NCBI GenBank assembly: GCA_902783305.1
Contig: CACZQU010000367.1
Location: 1-10,736 of the forward strand
DNA from: an uncultured Lachnospiraceae bacterium
Lineage (GTDB): Bacteria; Bacillota; Clostridia; Lachnospirales; Lachnospiraceae
Length of the DNA stretch: 10,736 nucleotides
Reading direction: 5' to 3'
The notes beneath the pieces were generated by a model. It was not told the DNA's origin. It did not search any database and was given only the letters and a program-made list of their open reading frames with translations. Position 1 is the first letter of the stretch. Each line of letters opens with the position of its first letter. The translations under genes and the position numbers were made by a program. Of this stretch, positions 1-6,123 are shown piece by piece.

Positions 1-662
1 AGGAATCCATCAAAAGCTTTGCGAGAAGCTGCTTTCAGTATGGACTTGATACAAAACAGGACGTATGGTTCGGGGCGAAGGATACCATTTCCAAGACTTA
101 TGATGCCAGATTCCGGGCTGTTTTTGACATGGTCTTTGAGGAGGAATACAAAGAACGTTTCGATGCGGAAGGCCTGGTTTATTTTTTCAGCCTGATTGAC
201 GATATTGTGGCGAGAGTCATGAAGTCCGGGGGAGGGTTTATCTGGGCATGCAAAAATTATGATGGTGACGTGATGAGCGATATGGTGTCTTCTGCATTCG
301 GCTCCCTGGCGATGATGACCTCAGTTCTTGTTTCCCCGGATGGCTGCTTCGAATATGAGGCGGCTCACGGAACCGTTCAGAAGCACTATTACAAGCACCT
401 GAGGGGAGAGGAAACCTCCACGAATTCCGTTGCGACGATTTTTGCCTGGACTGGCGCATTGCGTAAGAGAGGAGAACTGGATCATCTTCCGGAGCTTTGC
501 TCTTTTGCTGACCGGCTCGAGACGGCTGTTCTGGACACGATTGCGGAAGGAAAGATGACAAAGGACCTGGCACTTATTACCACTCTTCCGGATCCGGTGG
601 CGTTAAGCAGCCGTGATTTTATCCTCGCTGTCCGCCGGAAACTGGAGGAAGCGGGAAACTGA
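1..662 (+). CDS. icd: NADP-dependent isocitrate dehydrogenase, eukaryote-type (C-terminal part)
   Basis: This is the 3' end of a gene cut by the left edge; codons are in frame from base 3 and 219 residues are visible before TGA at 660-662. The enzyme oxidatively decarboxylates isocitrate to 2-oxoglutarate and makes NADPH in the cytoplasm. The fragment aligns by eye along its whole length with human IDH1 from about residue 205 onward. Visible landmarks are the substrate-site Lys in GAKDTI (IDH1 K212), LIDD, the metal-binding NYDGDVMSD (D275 and D279 of IDH1), EAAHGTV and ETSTNSVATIFAWTGAL. IDH1 contacts the NADP phosphate through R314-H315; here the pair is Lys-His, which keeps the positive charge. 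This is the homodimeric eukaryote-like class, not the Escherichia coli class. About 200 N-terminal residues lie outside the window. The ABC-F gene starts 15 bases after the stop. Confidence 0.95.
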   Translation, partial: ESIKSFARSCFQYGLDTKQDVWFGAKDTISKTYDARFRAVFDMVFEEEYKERFDAEGLVYFFSLIDDIVARVMKSGGGFIWACKNYDGDVMSDMVSSAFGSLAMMTSVLVSPDGCFEYEAAHGTVQKHYYKHLRGEETSTNSVATIFAWTGALRKRGELDHLPELCSFADRLETAVLDTIAEGKMTKDLALITTLPDPVALSSRDFILAVRRKLEEAGN

Positions 663-677
663 CGGGGGGTCGGAAGG

Positions 678-2585
678 ATGATATTGGCATGCCAGAACAT
701 TTCCAAATCCTTTGGAGACCGGGAGCTGATCCGGAATGCTTCTTTTCACATCGAAGACAGGGAAAAGGCTGCTCTCATCGGCAGCAATGGCGAGGGAAAG
801 ACGACCCTGCTGCGGATGATCATGCACGAAATCCCCTGCGATGAAGGTACGGTGGTCCTGGCAAAGGACCGTGAAGCCGGCTATCTCGCCCAGTACCAGG
901 ATCTGACCGGATCAAATACGATTCATGAGGAGATGCTGAATACGAGGTCAGATCTTATCGATCTGGAGAACCGGATCCGTCGTCTGGAATCCCGGATGAA
1001 GAACAGTGAAGGGGAAGCTCTTGAAGAGATGATGGAAACCTATACCAGACTGAACCATCAGTTTGAACAGCAGAATGGATATGCTTACCGCAGTGAGGTC
1101 ATCGGAGTATTAAAAGGCCTGGGCTTTTCGGAGGAGGATTTCTCCAAACCGGTGGACACTCTCTCCGGCGGCCAGAAAACCAGGGTTTCTCTGGGAAAGC
1201 TTCTGCTTCGGAAACCGGACATCCTGCTGCTGGACGAGCCTACCAACCATCTGGACATGAATTCTGTTGCCTGGCTGGAAACCTTTCTGTCCAATTATCC
1301 CGGGGCAGTTCTGATTGTCTCTCATGACCGGTATTTTCTCGACAGGGTGGTCACAAAAATCCTGGAAATCGAGGCAGGAGTGCTTCGGGTCTTTCAGGGC
1401 AATTATTCGGCCTACTCGCTCAAAAAGGCTCAGCTGAGGGATGCGCAGTACAAGGAATATCTCAATCAGCAAAGAGAGATCGCTCATCAGGAGGCTGTTA
1501 TCGCCCGGCTCAGATCCTTTAACAGGGAGAAATCGATCAAAAGGGCTGAGAGCCGTGAGAAGATGCTGCAGAAAATACAGAGGGTAGACAAACCTCTGGA
1601 AAATCAGCCGCAGATGCGCCTCACTCTCGAACCGCGGTTTGTCAGCGGAAATGATGTTCTCTCGGTAGAAGGGCTTTCCAAGTCATTTCCGGGACAGGAG
1701 CTTTTCAGGAATCTTTCTTTTGAAGTGAAGCGTTCCGAAAGAGTCGCGCTGATCGGAGATAACGGGACGGGAAAGACAACACTTCTCAAGATCCTGAATG
1801 GCATTGAGGATGCTGACGCAGGGACGATCAGCCTGGGAGCGAAGGTCCGGATCGGCTATTATGACCAGGAGCAGCAGGTTCTTCACGGGGAAAAAACCAT
1901 TTTTCAGGAGATTTCTGATACGTTTCCGACGCTCACGGAAACGGAGATCCGGAATATGCTGGCGGCTTTTGCGTTTACGAAAGATGATGTTTTCAAACTG
2001 ATTTCGTCTCTCTCCGGCGGAGAGAGGGGGCGTGTTTCCCTCGCAAAGCTGATGCTGTCCGAAGCCAACTTTCTGATTCTGGATGAGCCGACCAACCATC
2101 TGGATATCGGATCGAAGGAGATACTGGAGGAGGCTCTCAATACCTATACCGGTACGGTTTTATATGTTTCCCATGACCGCTATTTCATCAATCAGACTGC
2201 GACAAGAATTCTTGATTTGACAAACAAGACGCTTATCAATTATATTGGAGACTATGACTACTATCTGGAAAAGCACGATGAAATGATGCAGCGGCTTTTC
2301 CGTCCTGCACAGGCCGTCGAAACAAAAGAGGATATTACGCAGAATAAACTGTCCTGGCAGCAGCAAAAAGCAAGGCAGGCTGAAGAAAGAAAAAAACTGA
2401 GCGAGCTGAATCGTGTGGAAAAAAGGATCGAGGAGCTGGAACAGCGCGACAGGTTGATTGATGAGGAGCTGGTTCTTCCCGAGGTCTGTACGGATCAGAA
2501 GCGCTGCTTTGCATTAAGCAGGGAAAAAGCGGACATTCTGGAAAAACTGGAAGCTTTATATGCCAGATGGGAGGAACTGGCTTAG
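678..2585 (+). CDS. ydiF: ABC-F family ATPase (YdiF-like ribosome-associated translation factor)
   Basis: A soluble 635-residue protein with two ATPase cassettes and no membrane segments, as in ABC-F proteins that bind the ribosomal E site and rescue stalled translation. Cassette 1 has Walker A GSNGEGKT (35-42), signature LSGGQ (162-166), Walker B ending DEPTNHLD (186-193) and the switch His (216). Cassette 2 has GDNGTGKT (360-367), LSGGE (445-449) and DEPTNHLD (469-476). Both catalytic Glu residues are present, so both sites look active. A charged helical linker (about 250-312) matches the tRNA-contacting region. A C-terminal charged helical tail (about 558-635) looks like a coiled coil. ATG 678 follows a G-rich stretch (664-669). 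Length and the position just before rex resemble Bacillus subtilis YdiF (ydiF, moaC, rex), though moaC is absent. Antibiotic resistance ABC-F proteins share this fold, but the context favours a housekeeping role. Confidence 0.92.
   Translation: MILACQNISKSFGDRELIRNASFHIEDREKAALIGSNGEGKTTLLRMIMHEIPCDEGTVVLAKDREAGYLAQYQDLTGSNTIHEEMLNTRSDLIDLENRIRRLESRMKNSEGEALEEMMETYTRLNHQFEQQNGYAYRSEVIGVLKGLGFSEEDFSKPVDTLSGGQKTRVSLGKLLLRKPDILLLDEPTNHLDMNSVAWLETFLSNYPGAVLIVSHDRYFLDRVVTKILEIEAGVLRVFQGNYSAYSLKKAQLRDAQYKEYLNQQREIAHQEAVIARLRSFNREKSIKRAESREKMLQKIQRVDKPLENQPQMRLTLEPRFVSGNDVLSVEGLSKSFPGQELFRNLSFEVKRSERVALIGDNGTGKTTLLKILNGIEDADAGTISLGAKVRIGYYDQEQQVLHGEKTIFQEISDTFPTLTETEIRNMLAAFAFTKDDVFKLISSLSGGERGRVSLAKLMLSEANFLILDEPTNHLDIGSKEILEEALNTYTGTVLYVSHDRYFINQTATRILDLTNKTLINYIGDYDYYLEKHDEMMQRLFRPAQAVETKEDITQNKLSWQQQKARQAEERKKLSELNRVEKRIEELEQRDRLIDEELVLPEVCTDQKRCFALSREKADILEKLEALYARWEELA
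2217..2246 (+). promoter_or_regulatory. Possible sigma-A promoter inside the ABC-F gene, ahead of rex
   Basis: A perfect -35 box TTGACA (2217-2222) lies 18 bases before TATATT (2241-2246), a five-of-six match to TATAAT. It could give rex its own transcript with a leader of about 380 bases. It lies within coding sequence, and two or three TTGACA hexamers are expected by chance on one strand of a window this size, so this is only a candidate. Confidence 0.22.
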
Positions 2586-2614
2586 GATCCGGCCTTTTCC
2601 GGTCAGATCCTAAG
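2581..2614 (+). promoter_or_regulatory. Hairpin over the ABC-F stop codon, upstream of rex
   Basis: CTTAGGATC (2581-2589) and GATCCTAAG (2606-2614) are perfect 9-bp inverted repeats. A further CGG/CCG pairing (2590-2592 with 2599-2601) sits inside, leaving a small bulge. The left arm contains the ABC-F stop codon (2583-2585). No T-tract follows; the next bases are TACGGACAGAGGAGGG, so this is not a standard intrinsic terminator. It could stabilise or process the message between the two genes, or allow partial termination. The rex ribosome binding site (2624-2630) is outside the stem and stays free. Confidence 0.45.
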
Positions 2615-2637
2615 TACGGACAGAGGAGGGTTTAATC

Positions 2638-3285
2638 ATGGAGAAAGGGATATCCGGTGCCGTGATCAGAAGATTGTCCAGATATTACCGATATCTGGGA
2701 GAACTGACGGAAAAGAAGGTGGAACGTATTTCCTCCGGCGAACTGAGCAGGATCATGCATGTGACAGCCTCCCAGATCCGTCAGGATCTCAATAATTTCG
2801 GCGGCTTTGGTCAGCAGGGCTATGGGTATAACGTGAAATATCTTTATTCCGAGATCGGTAAAATTCTCGGTCTGGATTTTCAGCACCCGATGATTCTTCT
2901 GGGCGCCGGAAATCTCGGCACAGCTCTTGCCAATTCCCCGGATTTCGAGAAAGGAGGCTTCAGGCTGGTCGGGATTTTTGACATCAATCCGGAACTGGAG
3001 GGAATCTGTATCAGAGGACTTCCCATCCGTATGATAAGTGAACTGAAGGATTTCCTTTCCTCGCAGAAGGTGGAAATCGCCATTCTTACTCTTCCCAAGG
3101 AGCAGGCGGCTCAGACAGCAGACTTGCTCATTGACAACGGCATCAAGGCAATCTGGAATTTCGCTCATATTGATCTGGACACTCCGGAGGACGTCATTGT
3201 CGAAAACGTTCATCTTTCCGAGAGCCTGATGACGCTTTCTTACAACCTGACCGAATATCGGAAAACCCACGATAAAAAATCCTGA
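2638..3285 (+). CDS. rex: Redox-sensing transcriptional repressor Rex
   Basis: Rex binds operators upstream of fermentation and respiratory genes when NADH is low and lets go when NADH binds. The 215-residue length is normal. The N-terminal winged helix (about 1-80) has the highly conserved RLSRYYRYL, the recognition segment VTASQIRQDL (42-51) and FGQQGYGY. The C-terminal Rossmann domain has GAGNLG (89-94), then GIFDINP, where the acidic residue selects NAD(H), and ends with the Rex hallmark WNFAHIDL...VENVHLSESLMTLSY. The last helix normally swaps between subunits of the dimer. ATG 2638 is preceded by AGAGGAGGG (2622-2630) at 7-base spacing, a strong ribosome binding site. I saw no Rex operator (TTGTTAA-N4-TTAACAA type) upstream, so self-regulation is not supported here. 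It follows an ABC-F gene, as in Bacillus, and precedes nnr by 64 bases. Confidence 0.97.
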   Translation: MEKGISGAVIRRLSRYYRYLGELTEKKVERISSGELSRIMHVTASQIRQDLNNFGGFGQQGYGYNVKYLYSEIGKILGLDFQHPMILLGAGNLGTALANSPDFEKGGFRLVGIFDINPELEGICIRGLPIRMISELKDFLSSQKVEIAILTLPKEQAAQTADLLIDNGIKAIWNFAHIDLDTPEDVIVENVHLSESLMTLSYNLTEYRKTHDKKS

Positions 3286-3339
3286 AAAGTCCGGGTGATC
3301 ATCTGCCGGTACAGGTGGCTTCATTCTGGCGGACATGGC

Positions 3340-3343
3340 GAGG
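3340..3343 (+). promoter_or_regulatory. Ribosome binding site that sets the nnr start
   Basis: GAGG at 3340-3343 (within GGCGAGG) sits 6 bases before ATG 3350, a normal spacing. The longer in-frame alternative, ATG 3335, has a GGCGGA only 2 bases upstream, which is too close. The protein from 3350 begins MKKLVNAVQM, as family members usually do, so I prefer 3350. Confidence 0.6.
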
Positions 3344-3349
3344 TATGTG

Positions 3350-4924
3350 ATGAAAAAACTGGTGAACGCAGTACAGATGAGTGAGCTTGACCGGTATACC
3401 ATCGATACCATAGGAATACCCTCTCTGGTACTGATGGAAAGGGCGGCGCTGGCTGTTGCCGGGAGAATTCGCGAATACCTGATGAATTCTTCCCGGCTTC
3501 CGGGTAAGACTCCCTCATTATACGGGCACAAAGGTGTTCTTGTTCTGTGCGGGAGCGGGAACAATGGAGGAGACGGAATCGCTGTGGCGAGGATTCTTCA
3601 TGGCTGGGGAATTTCCTGTGCCGTCTTTCTGGCGGGAAGTGAACAGAAAATGACGCCGGAGACAAAAACTCAGCTTCTGGCGGCAAGAAACTGCGGAGTT
3701 ACAGAAGAAGACGGTCTCTCCTGGGAAGACTATGAGGTGATCGTGGACGCTTTGCTTGGCATCGGCTTATGCCGCCAGGTGGAGGGAAAATACCGGGATC
3801 TGATCCGGAAGGCAAACGGATGTCCGGCGTGGAAGATCGCTGTGGACATTCCTTCCGGCGTGGATGCCTTAACAGGGCAGGAGCTGGGGCTTGCTTTTCG
3901 GGCTGATGAAACGGTGACCTTTGCCTTCGGAAAGACAGGGTTGTATCTCTATCCCGGAAAAGCTCTCTGTGGCAGAATCCATACAGAGGATATCGGGATC
4001 TATGACTACAGCGGGCTTCCAGGTAAGCTTTTTCTGTCTCAGGACGAAGACCTGGACTGGCTTCGCAGGCGGGATCCCGGCGGCAACAAGGGGACCTTTG
4101 GCAAAGTGCTTATCGTTGCCGGGAGCATTGGAATGAGCGGGGCTGCTTATCTTTGCGCGAGGGGTGCTTTTGGGACAGGTACCGGAATGGTGAAGATACA
4201 GACCGTGCCGGAAAACCGGATTGTGCTGCAGCAGCTGATTCCCGAAGCAATGCTGGATATCACAGATGAGCCCGAAGTCTGGCAGAAGGATCTGGACTGG
4301 TGTGACAGTGTGGTGATCGGACCAGGACTTGGCCAGGGAGCAGATGCCGAAAAACGTGTGGAATGGTTTCTGCAGCATGCCATTGCGGCGCAAAAGCCTG
4401 TTGTGCTCGACGCGGACGGGCTGAATCTTTTTGCTCTTCACTCCGGCTGGCAGGAATGGCTTCCAGGAAACTCCGGGGCACCAGTGATTTTCACTCCTCA
4501 TATGGGTGAGATGAGCCGGCTTACCGGGGTGAAGACTGCCGATCTGACGGGTGACAGGATCCGGCATGCCAGAGAATACGCTGCCAGCACCGGGACGGTC
4601 ATGGTTTTGAAGGATGCCAGTACGGTTACGGCCGCTCCGGACGGAACGGCTTATCTGACTCCTGCAGGGAATTCCGGGATGGCCTGTGCCGGAAGCGGCG
4701 ATGTGCTTGCCGGAATCCTGGGCGGTATTTGTGCCAGATCAGGAAATCTTACCCTGGAGAACAGCCACCTCAAAGAAAAAGAAGGACAGGAAGAATGGGT
4801 TTTACGAATCGCTTCCGGGGTTTATCTGCATGGTCTGGCGGGAGACATGGCGGCCAGAGCCAAGGGACAAAACGCGATGACAGCCTCAGATCTGACGGAA
4901 TTTCTGAGTACTGTGACCCGATGA
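3350..4924 (+). CDS. nnr: Bifunctional NAD(P)H-hydrate repair enzyme (epimerase plus ADP-dependent dehydratase)
   Basis: This enzyme repairs NADH and NADPH damaged by hydration: the N-terminal YjeF_N domain interconverts R and S hydrates, and the C-terminal YjeF_C/carbohydrate-kinase domain dehydrates the S form using ADP. The product is 524 residues (529 if ATG 3335 is used), normal for the fused bacterial form. The N domain (about 1-220) shows the phosphate loop GSGNNGGDG (68-76), VDALLG (132-137) and DIPSGVD (166-172). The C domain (about 240-520) shows KGTFGKVLIVAGS, GPGLG (324-328), VVLDADGLN (351-359), FTPHMGEM and the ADP-site GSGD (448-451) with the catalytic Asp. A short charged insert near the C-terminus (NSHLKEKEGQEE) looks like a surface loop. 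Both active sites appear intact. In many Firmicutes nnr sits with acpS and alr; here alr follows and acpS is absent. Rex directly upstream suggests a shared link to NAD(H). Confidence 0.95.
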   Translation: MKKLVNAVQMSELDRYTIDTIGIPSLVLMERAALAVAGRIREYLMNSSRLPGKTPSLYGHKGVLVLCGSGNNGGDGIAVARILHGWGISCAVFLAGSEQKMTPETKTQLLAARNCGVTEEDGLSWEDYEVIVDALLGIGLCRQVEGKYRDLIRKANGCPAWKIAVDIPSGVDALTGQELGLAFRADETVTFAFGKTGLYLYPGKALCGRIHTEDIGIYDYSGLPGKLFLSQDEDLDWLRRRDPGGNKGTFGKVLIVAGSIGMSGAAYLCARGAFGTGTGMVKIQTVPENRIVLQQLIPEAMLDITDEPEVWQKDLDWCDSVVIGPGLGQGADAEKRVEWFLQHAIAAQKPVVLDADGLNLFALHSGWQEWLPGNSGAPVIFTPHMGEMSRLTGVKTADLTGDRIRHAREYAASTGTVMVLKDASTVTAAPDGTAYLTPAGNSGMACAGSGDVLAGILGGICARSGNLTLENSHLKEKEGQEEWVLRIASGVYLHGLAGDMAARAKGQNAMTASDLTEFLSTVTR

Positions 4925-4963
4925 GGTGCTGTAACGCTGCAGGTAAACCGTGAAAGTAACCTT

Positions 4964-4984
4964 TAACGATATCGTTATCGATAA
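4964..4984 (+). promoter_or_regulatory. Nested palindrome, candidate operator before alr
   Basis: TAACGATATCGTTA (4964-4977) is a perfect 14-bp palindrome, and TTATCGATAA (4975-4984) is a perfect 10-bp palindrome sharing three bases with it. They lie in the 68-base nnr-alr gap and run into the alr ribosome binding site (AGAGG, 4984-4988). The AT-rich symmetry fits a dimeric DNA-binding protein. In RNA only a weak 5-bp stem with a TTAT loop can form (4970-4974 with 4979-4983). I could not place a convincing -35/-10 pair next to it, and the binding protein is unknown. Confidence 0.5.
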
Positions 4985-4995
4985 GAGGAAATATG

Positions 4996-6123
4996 ATGAA
5001 AAGATATGACAGGATCCGGGCGGAGATTTCACTGAAGGCTGTTGCCTCAAACTTTGAAGCGATGCATGCAAATCTGAAACCCGGCACCAAAATGACAGCG
5101 GTAGTCAAGGCGGATGCCTACGGACATGGTGCTGCCGCAATCGCCCGCATGATCCAGGATTATGATTATATCTGGGGTTTCGCAGTTGCTGAAGCCCGGG
5201 AGGCGATGGAGCTCAGGGCTGAAGGAATTGTGAAGCCGATATTGATTCTGGGACATGTTTTTGAAGAAGATCTGGAAGAGCTGATCCGGGCGGACGTTAG
5301 GCTGACGGTCAGCTCTGCTTCTATGGCTGAGGAAGCGGCAAAGGCTGCCCGCCGCACCGGAAAAACAGCGCTTCTCCATATCGCTGTGGACACGGGAATG
5401 TCAAGGATTGGTTTTTGTGACAAGGAGGAGAGCATTCTGGAGATTCAGAAGATTTTTGGGATGCGGGATGTCTTTACAGAAGGGATTTTTACCCATTTTG
5501 CCAGGGCAGATGAGAGGGATCTGACTCCTTTAGAGGTTCAGTTTGAACGCTTTACCTGCTTCTTAAGCCGGCTCAGCGAAAGCGGGGTGAGGATTCCGAT
5601 TCGCCACTGCTCCAATTCCGCGGGAATCATCCGGATGAAGGATGCCAATCTGGACATGGTAAGGGCCGGCATCACGATATACGGAATTTATCCCTCCCCG
5701 GAAGTCGAGAAGGATCCGGTAAGGCTTCAGCCCGTGATGGAGCTGAAAAGCCATATTTCCCACCTGAAAACAGTAGAAAAGGGAACGGAGGTGAGCTACG
5801 GAGGGACATGGACAGCACAGTATCCCACCAGGCTCGCAACGATTCCTGTCGGTTACGCGGATGGATATCCCCGTTCTCTTTCCAATAAAGGATGGGTTCT
5901 CATCCATGGCCGCAAAGCGCCTATCTGCGGCAGAGTGTGTATGGATCAGTTCATGGTGGATGTTACCGGGATTGAGGATGCTGCCATAGGTGATGAGGTT
6001 ACCCTGATGGGAAGGGATCAGAATGAATTTCTTGGAGTCGATACGCTTGGAGAGCTTTCCGGACGATTTCCTTATGAATTTGTCTGTGATATTTCCAGGC
6101 GTGTACCGAGGGTGTACAAATGA
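4996..6123 (+). CDS. alr: Alanine racemase (PLP-dependent)
   Basis: Converts L-alanine to D-alanine for peptidoglycan, in the cytoplasm, as a PLP-dependent homodimer. The 375-residue length is normal. The N-terminal barrel carries VVKADAYGHGA, with the PLP Lys at residue 38. DTGMSRIGF follows at 132-140, with Arg137 matching the Arg that contacts the PLP phenol oxygen. HCSNSAGI and IYGIYPS come next. The second catalytic base is Tyr268 in VSYGGTW. The C-terminal beta domain holds IPVGYADGYPR and CGRVCMDQFMVD. Residue 130 is Ala (HIAVDTG), where many homologues carry a carbamylated Lys. Two adjacent ATGs exist, at 4993 and 4996; the AGAGG at 4984-4988 is 4 bases from the first and 7 from the second, so I favour 4996 (376 residues from 4993). 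A nested palindrome lies just upstream. The stop overlaps the next start as ATGA (6120-6123), implying coupled translation. Confidence 0.96.
   Translation: MKRYDRIRAEISLKAVASNFEAMHANLKPGTKMTAVVKADAYGHGAAAIARMIQDYDYIWGFAVAEAREAMELRAEGIVKPILILGHVFEEDLEELIRADVRLTVSSASMAEEAAKAARRTGKTALLHIAVDTGMSRIGFCDKEESILEIQKIFGMRDVFTEGIFTHFARADERDLTPLEVQFERFTCFLSRLSESGVRIPIRHCSNSAGIIRMKDANLDMVRAGITIYGIYPSPEVEKDPVRLQPVMELKSHISHLKTVEKGTEVSYGGTWTAQYPTRLATIPVGYADGYPRSLSNKGWVLIHGRKAPICGRVCMDQFMVDVTGIEDAAIGDEVTLMGRDQNEFLGVDTLGELSGRFPYEFVCDISRRVPRVYK

Noticed and set aside
124..152. TTGACA with TACAAA at 17-base spacing inside icd, and a similar TTGACA/TGGAAT at 3131-3159 inside rex
   Set aside because: The -10 boxes match only four of six positions and both lie in conserved coding sequence; such TTGACA hits are expected by chance.
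2586..2637. Possible Rex operator upstream of rex
   Set aside because: No TTGTTAA/TTGTGAA half-site pair is present; the dyad here has an unrelated sequence.
3286..3349. Hidden small gene or acpS remnant between rex and nnr
   Set aside because: The 64-base gap is too short, and no frame shows an acpS-like or other recognisable peptide.
2632..3564. 310-codon open frame on the minus strand, antisense to rex and the start of nnr
   Set aside because: It mirrors strongly conserved Rex and Nnr coding sequence, has no recognisable domain or good ribosome binding site, and its composition looks like a codon-phase shadow.
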